A stretch of DNA of 64,000 bases from Nitrobacteraceae bacterium AZCC 2146 (GCA_036924855.1 JBAGRP010000001.1:2976001-3040000), one strand, 5' to 3'; positions 33,934 to 43,966 are shown, counted from the first letter of the stretch. The notes: a model not told the origin generated them from the letters alone. Numbers and translations: made by a program.

Positions 33934-35099
33934 CTCCCCAGCACCACGCAGTCGTCCGGCGCGAACCACGCCACCACACGCTCGCCGACGCTGTAGGCAT
34001 CGACATCGAGCCGCGCGGTGTTGGCAAGCGCCACACGCAAGGTGGCGCCGTAACCGAGCCTGACCTTGTAGACCGACAGCCCGCCGAGATAGCCGACCTC
34101 GGTCACCACGCCCTCCACGCTGTTCATCGCGCCGGCATGGCCGTGATCAGAAGCCGGCGCCCGCCGCGACAGCTTGATTTTTTCCGGCCGGATCGCGACG
34201 CAGATCGCGCGGCCCAGCAGCGGCGCTCGCGGTTCAGCGGCGGACAGCATGCCGGCCCCGGCGGTGGCAATCGTCAGGCGGTGATCGTCATGAAACGTCA
34301 CCTCGCCCTCGATGAGATTGATGTCGCCGACGAAGCCGGCGATCCAGCGCGACACCGGCGCCTCATAGAGTTGCCGTGGCGTCGCCACCTGTTCGAGCCG
34401 GCCGTCCTTCATGACGCCGATGCGGTCGGCCATGGTCATCGCCTCCTCCTGATCGTGGGTGACGATCACGAAGGTGGTGCCGAGCCGGCGCTGCAGCTCC
34501 ATCAGTTCGGCCTGCGTCTCCTCGCGCAGCTTCTTGTCGAGCGCCGCCAGCGGCTCATCAAGCAACAGCAGTTGCGGCCGCCGCGCCAATGCCCGCGCCA
34601 GAGCGACGCGCTGCTTCTGCCCACCGGAGAGCTGGTCCGGCCGTCGCTTCTCCAGCCCGTTCAATTTGACCAGCGCCACCATCTCGGCGACGCGGCTGTC
34701 GATCTCGGCGCGCGGCAGCTTTGCGCGCTTCAGGCCGAAGGCGATGTTGTTCTGCACGGACAGATGCGGAAACAGCGCGTAGTTCTGGAACATGATGTTG
34801 ACCGGCCGCTGATGCGGCAGCACCGCGGCGATGTCCTCGCCGTTGAGCAGGACTTTTCCGGCGTCGGGCGCCTCGAAGCCGGCCAGCATCCGCAGCAAGG
34901 TGGTCTTGCCGCAGCCGGAGGGGCCCAGCAGCGCAAAGAACTCGCCGGCCTGGATGTCGAGCGAGAGTTGATCGACCGCCGAAAAGCTGCCGAATTTCTT
35001 CGTCACCGCGTCGATGCGCAACAGCGGAACGGGGAATGCAACAATCGGCGCGGGGTCTTTCGCGATCTCGGCGCTGATGATGTCAGTGGATGTCGTCAT
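33930..35099 (-). CDS. potG: Polyamine-type ABC transporter ATP-binding protein
   Basis: A 389-residue ATPase. Walker A is GPSGCGKTTLLRML, the signature is LSGGQKQRVALARALA, Walker B is LLLLDEPLAALDKKLREE and the switch His is in VIVTHDQEEAMTMADRIGVM. Q-loop: FQNYALFPHLSVQNN. The C-terminal TOBE domain (CVAIRPEKIKLSRR ... VGERVVAWFAPDDCVVL) is typical of PotA/PotG. It drives import through PotH/PotI. It is the first gene of the three-gene operon; its promoter lies in the 90 bases before the EAL protein gene, or the operon is read through from that gene. Confidence 0.93.
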   Translation of the reverse strand: MTTSTDIISAEIAKDPAPIVAFPVPLLRIDAVTKKFGSFSAVDQLSLDIQAGEFFALLGPSGCGKTTLLRMLAGFEAPDAGKVLLNGEDIAAVLPHQRPVNIMFQNYALFPHLSVQNNIAFGLKRAKLPRAEIDSRVAEMVALVKLNGLEKRRPDQLSGGQKQRVALARALARRPQLLLLDEPLAALDKKLREETQAELMELQRRLGTTFVIVTHDQEEAMTMADRIGVMKDGRLEQVATPRQLYEAPVSRWIAGFVGDINLIEGEVTFHDDHRLTIATAGAGMLSAAEPRAPLLGRAICVAIRPEKIKLSRRAPASDHGHAGAMNSVEGVVTEVGYLGGLSVYKVRLGYGATLRVALANTARLDVDAYSVGERVVAWFAPDDCVVLGR

Positions 35100-35192
35100 C
35101 GCCGCACGCTAGCGGCGGAACGGCGCGGGCTCAACCATTGGCTTGTCGCTTCGTCGGCGCGGCGGCTGGCGGGGGTGAAGAAGCGCCCGGCC

Positions 35193-37493
35193 TCACCCCA
35201 CCTTGCGCGCCGGTGCAGGCGCGCCGCGTCCGACCAGCCCGGAATATTGCGCGATCGGCGCGGGGCGGCCGATGAAATAGCCCTGCACGCCGTCACAGCC
35301 TTCGTTGGCGAGGAAGCACAGTTGCTCGTGGGTCTCGACGCCCTCGGCGACGATCGAGACGTCGAGGCCGTGGCCAAGCCCGATCACCGCGCGGACGATC
35401 GCAGCGGATTGCGGATTGCGCCCAAGGTTCATCACAAAGGCGCGGTCGATCTTGATCTTGTCGAACGGGAACGCCTGCAGGTAGGTCAGCGAGGAATAGC
35501 CGCTGCCGAAATCATCCATCGAGATTCGCACGCCGAGCGCCTTCAGCCGCCGCAGCAGCGCGACGCCGCGGTCAAAATCCTCGATCAGCACGCCTTCGGT
35601 GATTTCCAGCTCCAGCCGACCGGGCTGCAGGCCAGTCTCGAGCAGGATCGAATGCACCAGGCCGACCAGATCGCCGTGCATGAATTGCGCCGGCGACAGG
35701 TTGACGGCGATCTGCAGCGGCACCGGCCATGAGGCTGCTTCCAGGCAGGCCTGCCGCAGAATCCATTCGCCCATCTCGACGATCAGGCCGCTTTCTTCCG
35801 CCAGCGGAATGAACTCGCCGGGCGGCACGAAACCGCGGGTGGGATGGATCCAGCGCGCCAGCGCCTCGAACCCGGTGATGTCGGCATCGACGACACTCTG
35901 TCCGGCACGGGCCTGCGGCTGGTAGTGCAGCGAGAGTTCGCCATTGCGGATCGCTACCGAAAGGTCCTGATGCAGCACGCGGCGGTCGCGCAGTTGCTGG
36001 TCCATCTCGGGCGCGAAGATGCTGATCGAGCCGCGCGAGGTGGCCTTGGCGCGGAACAGCGCCGCGCCGGCATTGGCGAGCAAGGACGCAGCGTCCGAGC
36101 CGTCACGCGGAAACAGCGCAATGCCAGTGGTGACGCCGGTTTGCACCGACTTGCCATCGATGGGAAAACCTTGTGAGAGCGCCGCGGCGATGCGCTCGGC
36201 GGTTGCCTGGCCGGCCTCCGGCTGTTTGCCATCGATGATGACGCCGAATTCGTCGCCGCCGAGCCGCGCCACCACGCCGCCGCGGGCCGCTGCCTCGATC
36301 CGGCGCGAGACGTCGATCAGCAACTTGTCGCCGGTGGCGTGGCCGAACACATCGTTGATTTCCTTCAGCCCGTCGAGATCGATCGACAGCACCGCGAATT
36401 CTTCCGACACATCGCTACAGGCGTCGATCATCTGCGACAGCGCCTGCAGGAATGCGGCGCGGTTCGGCAGATCGGTGAGGCCATCGTGATAGGCCATGTG
36501 GGCCATCCGCGCCTCGGTCTGGCGCCGGTCGGTGACATCCTCGTGAGTCTTGATCAGGTATTGCGGGGCACCGGCGTCGTCGAGCACCGTCACCCGCCGG
36601 GTCAGGAACAGCCGCAGCCCGTCTCGGGTGCTGATCGGATGCTCCTCGGCGACGGTTGTCCCGCTCCTGATCGCGGCCTGGTCGCGGCCGATGATCAGCT
36701 TCGCTTCCTCCGGCTTGAGCATGTCAGCGATGGTCAAGCCGATGGCGTCTTCACGGCGCCGGTTGAGGATGACCTCGGCGTTGCGGTTGACGAACAGGTA
36801 CCGGCCGTCGCTGATCCGCTGCACCATCAGCGACACCGGGATGTTGTCGAGCACCGTTTCGAGAAATTTCTTGGTGCTTTCCAGCTCGACGGACAGATGG
36901 CGCTGATCGGTGCAATCCTCGTGGATTCCGATCACGCCGCCGTTCGGCAACTGATTGACCTTGACCCGGATCGATCGCCCGTTCTGCAATTCGGCAATAA
37001 AACCCTCTGCCGAAGTGCCGTGTTCGTAGAACGTCGCACTGGCGGTATCCAGCGTACCGTGCTGACGTCGCAGTTCGCGCAGGCCCGGACCGGTGATGTC
37101 CTTGGTGAGGTCCGCGCGCGACAGTCCGTAGATCTCGAGATAGCGGTCGTTGCAGAACATCACGCGCTTCTGCGCATCGACCATGACGATGCCCTGGCTG
37201 AGATGATTGAGCGCCGAGCCGACGAAGGCATTGCGCCGCTGCTGCTGACGCTTGACGTCACGCAGTGCCGAGACCACCCACAACACAACGGCGCCGAGGA
37301 ACGCCAGCCCGACGAGACCGCCGAGCAGGATTTCCCAGATCATCTGCGGATCGAGTTCGCCGATATAGCTGGGCGGTGAAAATTCGGCTCTGGCATCGGC
37401 GACATCGGAGGCGACCGCGATGGCGAGCAGGCACACCCCGGCTGCGGTGAAAATTGCCGCGTTGCCTCCTGTTCGCCAGATCTTGCCAGTCAT
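35193..37493 (-). CDS. PAS-GGDEF-EAL cyclic-di-GMP protein with two membrane helices
   Basis: From MTGKIWRTGGNAA the protein has 766 residues; the longer frame adds an arginine-rich non-coding-looking leader. Two hydrophobic helices (about 10-27 and 50-75) are followed by two PAS domains (GIVMVDAQKRVMFCNDRYLE; FLETVLDNIPVSLMVQRI) and a PAC-type segment. GGDEF: YHDGLTDLPNRAAFLQAL, ID(L)DGLKEINDVFGHATGDKLL, with an intact active site RLGGDEFG. EAL: ITGFEALARWIHP (EAL intact), VNLSPAQF, LEITEGVLIED, SMDDFGSGYSSL and KIDRAFVMNL. Both catalytic cores look complete, so it may make and degrade c-di-GMP, which governs motility and biofilm choice. Confidence 0.93.
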   Translation of the reverse strand: MTGKIWRTGGNAAIFTAAGVCLLAIAVASDVADARAEFSPPSYIGELDPQMIWEILLGGLVGLAFLGAVVLWVVSALRDVKRQQQRRNAFVGSALNHLSQGIVMVDAQKRVMFCNDRYLEIYGLSRADLTKDITGPGLRELRRQHGTLDTASATFYEHGTSAEGFIAELQNGRSIRVKVNQLPNGGVIGIHEDCTDQRHLSVELESTKKFLETVLDNIPVSLMVQRISDGRYLFVNRNAEVILNRRREDAIGLTIADMLKPEEAKLIIGRDQAAIRSGTTVAEEHPISTRDGLRLFLTRRVTVLDDAGAPQYLIKTHEDVTDRRQTEARMAHMAYHDGLTDLPNRAAFLQALSQMIDACSDVSEEFAVLSIDLDGLKEINDVFGHATGDKLLIDVSRRIEAAARGGVVARLGGDEFGVIIDGKQPEAGQATAERIAAALSQGFPIDGKSVQTGVTTGIALFPRDGSDAASLLANAGAALFRAKATSRGSISIFAPEMDQQLRDRRVLHQDLSVAIRNGELSLHYQPQARAGQSVVDADITGFEALARWIHPTRGFVPPGEFIPLAEESGLIVEMGEWILRQACLEAASWPVPLQIAVNLSPAQFMHGDLVGLVHSILLETGLQPGRLELEITEGVLIEDFDRGVALLRRLKALGVRISMDDFGSGYSSLTYLQAFPFDKIKIDRAFVMNLGRNPQSAAIVRAVIGLGHGLDVSIVAEGVETHEQLCFLANEGCDGVQGYFIGRPAPIAQYSGLVGRGAPAPARKVG

Positions 37494-37696
37494 TCCACAC
37501 CCGCGTATTCGCAGGGGTGAGCTTCCAACCACAGGTATTGGGATCAGGTAAACGTGAACGTGTACAATCACACAACACGTCGGAAAACGGCGGCAATCCG
37601 GTTCGATGCTTAACGTTTGGCTAATATCCGCGGGGCGCGATTCGTCGCGGTACCTTGCCGCGAACCTGACCCTACAGATGAACGACCGGACGGCAC

Positions 37697-38800
37697 ATGG
37701 ACAAGGTTGAATGTATCGTGATCGGCGCCGGCGTCGTCGGCCTCGCCATCGCACGGCGGCTGGCGCAGGCCGGCCGCGAGGTGATCGTGCTGGAGGCGGC
37801 CGATGCGATCGGCACCGTCACCTCGTCGCGCAACAGCGAGGTGATTCACGCCGGCATCTATTATCCCGCCGGCAGCCTGATGGCGCGGTTCTGTGTCGCC
37901 GGCAAGCATGCACTGTATGACTACTGCCGCGCCCGCGGCATCCCGCATCGCAATTCCGGCAAGCTGATCGTCGCCACCCGGCCCGAAGAGATCGCGAAAC
38001 TGCAGGCCATCAAGGCCCATGCCGAGGCCAACGGCGTGGACGATCTGCGGGTGCTGTCAGGCGCCGAGGCCCGCGCGCTGGAGCCGCAGCTTTCCTGCGA
38101 GGCCGCACTGCTGTCGCCCTCCACCGGTATCGTCGACAGCCATGGCTACATGCTGTCGCTACGCGGCGAGGCAGAAGCAGCAGGCGCGGCGTTCGCGTTC
38201 CTGGCGCCGCTGACGCGCGGCAGGGTCACCGCGGACGACTTCGAGATCGAGGTCGGCGGCGACGCGCCGATGATGCTGTCCTGCGACATGCTGGTCAATT
38301 CGGCCGGGCTGTCAGCGTCTGCGATCGCCCGCAGCCTCGACGGCATGCCGCTGGATCTGATCCCGCCGGCCTATCTCGCAAAGGGTTGTTACTTCAGCTG
38401 CAGCGCCAAGGCGCCGTTCTCGCACCTGATCTATCCGGTGCCGGAGCCCGGCGGGCTCGGCGTGCATCTGACGCTGGATCTCGCCGGACGGGCACGGTTC
38501 GGCCCCGACGTCGAATGGGTCGATCATATCGACTACACCGTCGATCCCGCGCGCGGCGAAAAGTTCTATCCGGCGATCCGGCGCTATTGGCCGGCGCTGC
38601 CGGACGGCGCACTGATGCCGAGCTATTCCGGGATGCGGCCGAAGATCGTGCCGCCCGCGGTGGCGGTGCAGGATTTCATGATCCAGGGACCGCAGGCGCA
38701 CGGCGTGCGCGGGCTGGTCAACCTGTTCGGCATCGAATCGCCGGGGCTGACGTCGTCGCTGGCGATCGCGGAGTATGTAGCTGACATGGTGAAGTCGTAG
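37697..38800 (+). CDS. FAD-dependent oxidoreductase, L-2-hydroxyglutarate oxidase-like
   Basis: A 367-residue flavoprotein starting [35 protein letters not shown]: the GxGxxG Rossmann motif and terminal acid for FAD binding. [33 protein letters not shown] is the signature of the LhgO/L2HGDH clade of DAO-like oxidases; [31 protein letters not shown] and SYSGMRPKI follow the family order. L-2-hydroxyglutarate oxidases return electrons to the membrane quinone pool while making 2-oxoglutarate. It is divergent from the GGDEF-EAL gene with about 200 bases between. Another 2-hydroxyacid or glycine oxidase substrate is possible. Confidence 0.85.
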   Translation: MDKVECIVIGAGVVGLAIARRLAQAGREVIVLEAADAIGTVTSSRNSEVIHAGIYYPAGSLMARFCVAGKHALYDYCRARGIPHRNSGKLIVATRPEEIAKLQAIKAHAEANGVDDLRVLSGAEARALEPQLSCEAALLSPSTGIVDSHGYMLSLRGEAEAAGAAFAFLAPLTRGRVTADDFEIEVGGDAPMMLSCDMLVNSAGLSASAIARSLDGMPLDLIPPAYLAKGCYFSCSAKAPFSHLIYPVPEPGGLGVHLTLDLAGRARFGPDVEWVDHIDYTVDPARGEKFYPAIRRYWPALPDGALMPSYSGMRPKIVPPAVAVQDFMIQGPQAHGVRGLVNLFGIESPGLTSSLAIAEYVADMVKS

Positions 38801-38819
38801 TCGAAGGGCGACCGCGCCG

Positions 38820-38996
38820 TCGTTGCGAGCCAATGGGTCGGCGCAAAACAAAACGGGGTCGGCGCAAAACGCCGCCCGCTAGCAAGCTCCGCGAAGCAGT
38901 CCAGCCAGTCCACGGAGAACTGGATTGCTTCGTCGCAAGCCCCTCGTAACGATGAAGTGACGGCACACTGCATCCTTCGAGGCGCACGCAGGATGC
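38820..38996. repeat. Composite intergenic palindromic repeat
   Basis: Three nested features: outer arms TCGTTGCGAG (38820-38829) and CTCGTAACGA (38943-38952); an inner pair CGAAGCAGTCCAG and CTGGATTGCTTCG; and a separate GCATCCT/AGGATGC pair (38970-38996). GGGTCGGCGCAAAAC occurs twice in tandem near 38836-38870. Similar elements are dispersed in Bradyrhizobium-type genomes. No gene is seen in the 247 bases 38801-39047. Confidence 0.7.
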
Positions 38997-39047
38997 GCAC
39001 TCCTATGGATGAGGTCAGTGATGTGATATACTGAGAAAATATTTCCG

Positions 39048-39233
39048 CTAATGCAGCGTGTCGCTGGCGACGAGCTTGAGACGTTGGATTTCGTCCCGGA
39101 CCATCAGTTTGCGGCGCTTGAGTTCGACGATGCGAAGGTCGTCTGTCGAAAGATGCACGAGGGCTTCGTGCAATTCTGTTTCCAAGATCTTGTGCTTGCG
39201 TTCCAGTTCAACGAGATGCGCCTGAAGTGCCAT
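39048..39233 (-). CDS. DUF465 (YdcH-like) small protein
   Basis: A 61-residue helical protein from MALQAHLVELERKHKILETEL. The pattern is a coiled coil of Leu/Glu/Lys heptads with the family hallmark DDLRIVELKRRKLMVRDEIQRL near the end. DUF465 proteins are short, abundant in alphaproteobacteria, and of unknown function. The gene is divergent from a second DUF465 gene 243 bases away. The longer reading upstream would overlap the intergenic region and lacks a site. Confidence 0.85.
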   Translation of the reverse strand: MALQAHLVELERKHKILETELHEALVHLSTDDLRIVELKRRKLMVRDEIQRLKLVASDTLH

Positions 39234-39476
39234 TCGAAATCTCCTGGGTAGGATTGAACCTCGGATTCGGTGGACGATGAAGTCTACATGACAGTGGACA
39301 TCTGTCGATGGGTCTTGCAAATTGCATTTTCAGTTTTCCGCATCATATGAAACGAATCGTGACCGGGTTACCTTGCATCGGGTTGGAACCGGATGCTTGC
39401 GCGGTGCGCGTGCACCGGCGATAGTCCTGCGACAAATTCCCCTCGCAATCACCCGCGAATCCAGTCAGCTAGACCC

Positions 39477-39683
39477 ATGAACGACGACGAAGATCGCGCA
39501 CTCCCCGCCGAACTGGCGAAACTACAACAGGAACACCGGGACCTCGATGCAGCGATCGACGCCCTGCATCATTCGCCGGCACCGGATCTGCTGCGCCTGC
39601 AGCGGCTGAAGAAACGCAAGCTGCAACTGCGCGACCGCATCGCCTTCATCGAAGACCAGATCACCCCTGATATCATTGCGTGA
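39477..39683 (+). CDS. DUF465 (YdcH-like) small protein, second copy
   Basis: A 68-residue protein from MNDDEDRALPAELAKLQ. It shares LxxLxxEHRDLDAAIDAL and the LLRLQRLKKRKLQLRDRIAFIEDQI closing helix with the divergent DUF465 gene. Such paired short coiled-coil proteins often lie next to purE in rhizobial chromosomes, and purE is about 1.6 kb downstream here. The function is not known. Confidence 0.85.
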   Translation: MNDDEDRALPAELAKLQQEHRDLDAAIDALHHSPAPDLLRLQRLKKRKLQLRDRIAFIEDQITPDIIA

Positions 39684-39903
39684 GACAACGCGTCGCATCG
39701 TGGCCGTCCCGTTTGGAGCGGCGATGCCGAACCCCACACGCCTCGGCGTCATCGCCGCAGCTCTCGCGCTCGGCGAACCGCTCGACCTGCGCGAGGTGAG
39801 CGCGATGGCGGGACGGCGTCATACCGGCAGTGGTGGTGTGAGCGGGTTCCGGCCTCCGAACAGGAGCCGCGCCGGGGCAGCCGACAGCAGACGCCGGCAA
39901 ATG

Positions 39904-40047
39904 TTACTTGCGTCCGATTTGCACGGCGAGCGATGCCAGTCCGGTGATCGCCTTTTGACTATCGTTCAGGTAACGCCCCTTGAAGAATGCGGCGTCCACC
40001 ACGGCCGTGATGGCGAACATGATCGCAAAAATGACTAACCCGCGCAT
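39904..40047 (-). CDS. 47-residue small membrane protein
   Basis: A short gene with GAGGTAAAC upstream of its ATG. The product begins MRGLVIFAIMFAITAVVDAA, a single membrane helix, and continues FFKGRYLNDSQKAITGLASL to a basic end (IGRK). Such sequences recur as annotated hypothetical proteins near purEK in this family. No function is known. The opposing 120-codon frame on the plus strand is non-coding in composition. Confidence 0.6.
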   Translation of the reverse strand: MRGLVIFAIMFAITAVVDAAFFKGRYLNDSQKAITGLASLAVQIGRK

Positions 40048-40254
40048 GCCTGTTTACCTCACCTGAGTCAGCCCGCAGACGCCGCGCACTGCAACGGTGG
40101 TGCAATGGATGCGGCACAATCTTAAAGATCTGGTTGCCGATCGCAAAGAACCCGGAGACGACAGCGTCAGTCAGACATGGTGGGCGGCAACCTGGCTTGA
40201 CAAAGAACAAAATAGGAACATTGTGGCTTAACCTATCACCCGCGAGTCCCGCCC

Positions 40255-40506
40255 ATGCCCGATGTCACCTATTACGTAGCGCTGCCGTTCCTGCAGGACG
40301 ACGCCGGTTCGCCAGTCGCAGGGGCTGCGGAAGAATGCCAGAGTTCGTCGGGCGCGATCCGTCGCGCCGAGGTGCTGTCGCGGGTGCCCGGTAGCATCGG
40401 CGCGGTGGCGTTCAGCCGCACTGGCGATCCGATGATGGGCGAGTTCAGCGACGCCCAGGTGATCCAGAAATTCGGCGATGTGCCGGGCGATCTCAGCGGG
40501 CTGTGA
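40255..40506 (+). CDS. Small hypothetical protein
   Basis: An 83-residue protein from MPDVTYYVALPFLQDDAGSPVAGAAEECQS. It has a normal composition with strand-like and helical segments (AIRRAEVLSRVPGSIGAVAF, DAQVIQKFGDVPGDLSGL). No domain is recognised. It converges on the diguanylate cyclase gene with 41 bases between the stops. Possibly a genus-restricted protein. Confidence 0.6.
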   Translation: MPDVTYYVALPFLQDDAGSPVAGAAEECQSSSGAIRRAEVLSRVPGSIGAVAFSRTGDPMMGEFSDAQVIQKFGDVPGDLSGL

Positions 40507-40547
40507 TGACCGGCGGTGCGCCTGATATGGCGACTGGCCCTCTTCAC

Positions 40548-41198
40548 TCACCCCCCGCCCCGTCTCTCCTTCTTTCGCGCGTACATCACGCGGTCGGCCT
40601 CTTCCAGTGCGGCGCTGCCGGGGATGTCCGGCCCGAGCAATGCAACGCCGGCCGAGGCGCCGGCAGAAACAGGCTTGTCGCGAAACACGAAGGTGAGCCG
40701 GTCGATGGCGGCTTCCAGCTGCAACGCCTTGGCGCGGGCGTCGGCCTCGCTGAGATTCCACAGCAGCAGCACGAATTCGTCGCCGCCAAGCCGCCCGATC
40801 ACATCGGAGGCGCGAACGTGGCGGCGGAGCACGCCAACCACCGCCTGCAGCACGGCATCGCCGGCGGCGTGGCCGAAGGCGTCGTTGATCGGCTTCAGGC
40901 GGTCGACGTCGAGCACGATCAGCGCGCCTGACGCGCGGTAGCGCGTGATGTAGGCGACGGCGCGGGTCAGCTCGCGGGCAAAGCCGCGGCGGTTCAGGAT
41001 ATCGAGCAGGAAGTCGGTCTCGGCGGAAGCCCGCAGTTCGTCGATTCGGGTCTGCGCCTCGGCCAGTTGCGCCTCCAGTCGCCGAATCGTCAGCGCGGCT
41101 GCGGGCGCGTAGGTTTTACCCAAAGATAACAGCGGCTTGACGCCCCGCATCGGGCGCTTCGCCAGCTTCAACGCCAGCGTGGGGGGTTTCTTTTTCAT
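40548..41198 (-). CDS. GGDEF domain diguanylate cyclase
   Basis: A 216-residue soluble protein. A basic N-terminal region ([20 protein letters not shown]) and a coiled coil ([20 protein letters not shown]) lead into a GGDEF domain starting [46 protein letters not shown] is motif-complete, and the active site is [19 protein letters not shown]. No I-site RxxD is evident next to it. It likely makes c-di-GMP, with the coiled coil providing dimer formation or partner binding. It lies near purE on the opposite strand and is otherwise isolated. Two c-di-GMP proteins in this 6-kb region suggest local signalling density only by chance. Confidence 0.9.
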   Translation of the reverse strand: MKKKPPTLALKLAKRPMRGVKPLLSLGKTYAPAAALTIRRLEAQLAEAQTRIDELRASAETDFLLDILNRRGFARELTRAVAYITRYRASGALIVLDVDRLKPINDAFGHAAGDAVLQAVVGVLRRHVRASDVIGRLGGDEFVLLLWNLSEADARAKALQLEAAIDRLTFVFRDKPVSAGASAGVALLGPDIPGSAALEEADRVMYARKKERRGGG

Positions 41199-41324
41199 GA
41201 GGTTTGCTACAAGACTTGGCGGTCTTCACCAAGACAGCATCATCCCTTCGATGCGCCTTGCCACGCAAGGCCCCGACCCTGTATTTCCAGCCTATCTTTC
41301 TGGATTCGCGAAAGAAATAACGGA

Positions 41325-41813
41325 ATGCCCGCGCCCGTCGCCATCATCATGGGAAGCCAGTCGGACTGGGAGACCATGCGCCACGCCGCCGAGACGCTGA
41401 CCGCCCTCGGTGTATCCAGCGACAAGCGAGTCGTCTCCGCGCACCGCACCCCGGAGCGGCTGTACGCGTTTGCGAAAGGCGCCAAGGCGGCCGGCTTCCA
41501 GATCATCATCGCCGGCGCCGGCGGCGCCGCGCACCTGCCCGGCATGGCGGCGGCGTTGACCGAGCTGCCGGTGTTCGGCGTTCCCGTGGAATCCAGGACG
41601 CTGTCCGGCGTCGATTCGCTGTATTCGATCGTGCAGATGCCGGCCGGCATTCCCGTGGGCACGCTGGCGATCGGCAAGGCCGGCGCGATCAATGCGGCGC
41701 TGCTCGCCGCAAGCGTGCTGGCGCTGCACGACAAGGCGCTGGCGACAAGACTCGCCGCCTGGCGCAAGGCACAGACCGATGCCGTCGCCGAACGCCCGGA
41801 GGAATCGGCGTGA
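41325..41813 (+). CDS. purE: N5-carboxyaminoimidazole ribonucleotide mutase
   Basis: A 162-residue class I PurE starting [18 protein letters not shown]. The nucleotide-binding signature [16 protein letters not shown] and catalytic region [13 protein letters not shown], then [31 protein letters not shown], are complete. It converts N5-CAIR to CAIR in purine biosynthesis, using the product of PurK. Its stop TGA overlaps the PurK GTG start (GTGA), so both are translated from one message. Confidence 0.97.
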   Translation: MPAPVAIIMGSQSDWETMRHAAETLTALGVSSDKRVVSAHRTPERLYAFAKGAKAAGFQIIIAGAGGAAHLPGMAAALTELPVFGVPVESRTLSGVDSLYSIVQMPAGIPVGTLAIGKAGAINAALLAASVLALHDKALATRLAAWRKAQTDAVAERPEESA

Positions 41814-42922
41814 CGGCTTCCGCATTGAAGAAGCTGAAGCCCGGCGACACCATCGGCATTCTCGGCGGCGGCCAGCTCGGCCGCATGCTGGCGATGGCGG
41901 CGGCACGATTGGGCTTGCGCTGCCAGGTGTTCTCGCCGGATCCGGATTCGCCAGCCTTCGACGTGGTGCAGAACGCGACCTGCGCGGAATATGCCGATGT
42001 CGAGGCGCTCGAATTGTTCGCCAATGACTGCGATGTCATCACCTACGAATTCGAGAATGTGCCTGCGGCCACCGCGATGATCCTCGATGCCCGCCGCCCG
42101 GTGTTGCCAGCGCAGGCGATCCTGACGACCACGCAGGATCGCCTGATCGAAAAGGATTTTATCACCCAGCTCGGCATCGGCACGGCCGGCTATGCCGATG
42201 TGTCGTCGGCCGCCGGGCTGCGCAAAGCGATTGCGAAGATCGGCCTGCCCGCCGTCATCAAAACCCGCCGCTTCGGCTATGACGGCAAGGGCCAGGCGAT
42301 CATTCGCGAAGGCGACGATCCCGATCAGGTCTGGAATGACCTTGCCACCAAGTCGGCAATCCTCGAAGCCTTCGTGCCGTTCGAGCGAGAGATCTCGGTG
42401 ATCGCCGCGCGCGGCGCCGATGGCCACGTCGAATGTTTCGACGTCACCGAAAACGAGCATCGCGATCACATCCTGAAATTCTCCTACGCGCCCGCGGAGA
42501 TTTCCGACCCCCTCGCCGAGCAGGCGCGCGGCATTGCGGAAAAAATCGCGAGCGCGCTGGACTATGTCGGCGTGCTCGCGGTCGAGCTGTTCGTGGTGCC
42601 AGGCAAAAACGGCGCGACGCTGCTGGTCAACGAGATCGCGCCGCGGGTACACAATTCCGGGCACTGGACCCTCGACGGCGCCTCGGTGTCGCAATTCGAG
42701 CAGCACATCCGCGCCATCGCCGGCTGGCCGCTCGGCAAGCCCGTGCGCCATGGCCAGGTCACCATGACCAACCTGATCGGCGACGACATCCTCGACTACG
42801 AAAAGTGGATGACCATCCCCGGCGCCACCGTGCATCTCTATGGCAAGGGCGCGCCGAAGCCGGGCCGCAAGATGGGTCACGTTACCGAAGTGGCGCCTTT
42901 GGGCTCAAAATCGCGGCCCTGA
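41810..42922 (+). CDS. purK: N5-carboxyaminoimidazole ribonucleotide synthase
   Basis: A 370-residue ATP-grasp enzyme with a GTG start four bases into the purE stop. [24 protein letters not shown] is the N-terminal PurK motif; [52 protein letters not shown] and [18 protein letters not shown] follow in order. [44 protein letters not shown] is the conserved ATP-grasp end. It makes N5-CAIR from AIR, bicarbonate and ATP for PurE. A stem-loop follows the stop codon. Confidence 0.97.
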   Translation: MTASALKKLKPGDTIGILGGGQLGRMLAMAAARLGLRCQVFSPDPDSPAFDVVQNATCAEYADVEALELFANDCDVITYEFENVPAATAMILDARRPVLPAQAILTTTQDRLIEKDFITQLGIGTAGYADVSSAAGLRKAIAKIGLPAVIKTRRFGYDGKGQAIIREGDDPDQVWNDLATKSAILEAFVPFEREISVIAARGADGHVECFDVTENEHRDHILKFSYAPAEISDPLAEQARGIAEKIASALDYVGVLAVELFVVPGKNGATLLVNEIAPRVHNSGHWTLDGASVSQFEQHIRAIAGWPLGKPVRHGQVTMTNLIGDDILDYEKWMTIPGATVHLYGKGAPKPGRKMGHVTEVAPLGSKSRP

Positions 42923-42961
42923 TTCCGTCGCTGTTTCGCCGCAACGCCGTCGCAACGAAAA

Positions 42962-42996
42962 GCGGGACCATGGCAAGCCCTGGTCCCGTGGTTTTT
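42962..42996. terminator. Bidirectional terminator between purK and aqpZ
   Basis: GGGACCA and TGGTCCC (with inner TGG/CCC pairing) make a strong stem, followed by GTGGTTTTT on the plus strand. It reaches the aqpZ stop codon at 42996. Confidence 0.8.
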
Positions 42997-43718
42997 CAGG
43001 TCGCTATCTTGCCTTCGACGACACCGGTCGGCTCGTCGCTGAGCCAGCGATAGATCGCTCCGCCCAGGACGCCGCCGATCAGCGGCGCGACCCAGAACAG
43101 CCACAACTGCTGGATTGCCCAGCCGCCGACGAACAGCGCCGGGCCGGTGCTGCGCGCAGGGTTCACCGAGGTATTGGTAACGGGAATGCTGACCAGATGG
43201 ATCATCACCAGCGCCAGGCCGATCGCCAGCGGAGCGAAGCCCGCCGGCGCCTTGCCATGGGTGGCGCCCATGATGATGAAGAGGAACATCATGGTCATCA
43301 CCACTTCCATGAGGAAGCACGCCACCATGCTGTATTTACCGGGCGAATGCGCATCGAAGCCGTTCGAGGCGAAGCCCTTGGCGACATCGAAGCCGGCGGC
43401 GCCGCTGGCAATCACATAGAGCAGCGCGGACGCCGCGATGGCGCCGACAACCTGCGCGACGATGTAGGGAAGAATCTGTCCGGCCGGAAAACGCCCGCCC
43501 GCGGCAAGGCCCACGGTGACGGCGGGATTGAGATGACAGCCCGAGATGTGGCCAATCGCGTAGGCCATGGTCACGACGCTAAGCCCGAACGCCAGCGATA
43601 CGCCGACCAGGCCGATGCCGACCTCCGGAAAACCCGCTGCGATTACCGCGCTGCCGCAGCCGGCAAATGTCAGCCAAAACGTGCCGATGGCTTCGGCAGC
43701 GTATTTTTTCGCGTTCAT
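42996..43718 (-). CDS. aqpZ: Aquaporin Z
   Basis: A 240-residue six-helix channel starting [22 protein letters not shown], the usual MIP N-terminus. Both NPA boxes are present: [17 protein letters not shown] and [17 protein letters not shown]. The arginine after the second NPA and the histidine in [10 protein letters not shown] belong to the aquaporin selectivity filter (Phe/His/Arg type), supporting a water channel rather than a glycerol facilitator. It is transcribed toward purK, with which it shares a terminator. Confidence 0.95.
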   Translation of the reverse strand: MNAKKYAAEAIGTFWLTFAGCGSAVIAAGFPEVGIGLVGVSLAFGLSVVTMAYAIGHISGCHLNPAVTVGLAAGGRFPAGQILPYIVAQVVGAIAASALLYVIASGAAGFDVAKGFASNGFDAHSPGKYSMVACFLMEVVMTMMFLFIIMGATHGKAPAGFAPLAIGLALVMIHLVSIPVTNTSVNPARSTGPALFVGGWAIQQLWLFWVAPLIGGVLGGAIYRWLSDEPTGVVEGKIAT

Positions 43719-43966
43719 GGTGCTCTCCCTGCGTTCATGCGCACTCTAGAAACGGTGCGTTAAGAGACATTAAAGGAGTGGAACCGGGTTCGCGGAAGAC
43801 GAGATGCCGTGCATTTTCGGGCTTTTCCACTCCATAAAACGGCCGCCGCAGGTGGACAATCCGGTTTTCATCTGGTACATCCGCGCCCTTGAGGTTGAGG
43901 GCATGGCTGTTTGTCGGCCCTTCGCTTTACCCGAATTCCAATCCGATCAATTGAAGAGGATGCCGC

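Noticed and set aside
33013..33996. Plus-strand frame of 327 codons over potH
   Set aside because: Extremely Gln/Arg/His-rich mirror of a membrane-protein gene.
34137..35732. Long plus-strand frame over potG and the EAL gene
   Set aside because: Antisense to two well-supported genes, His/Arg/Gln-rich composition, no domain.
41240..42880. Long minus-strand frame over purEK
   Set aside because: Antisense to complete PurE and PurK; no recognisable motif.
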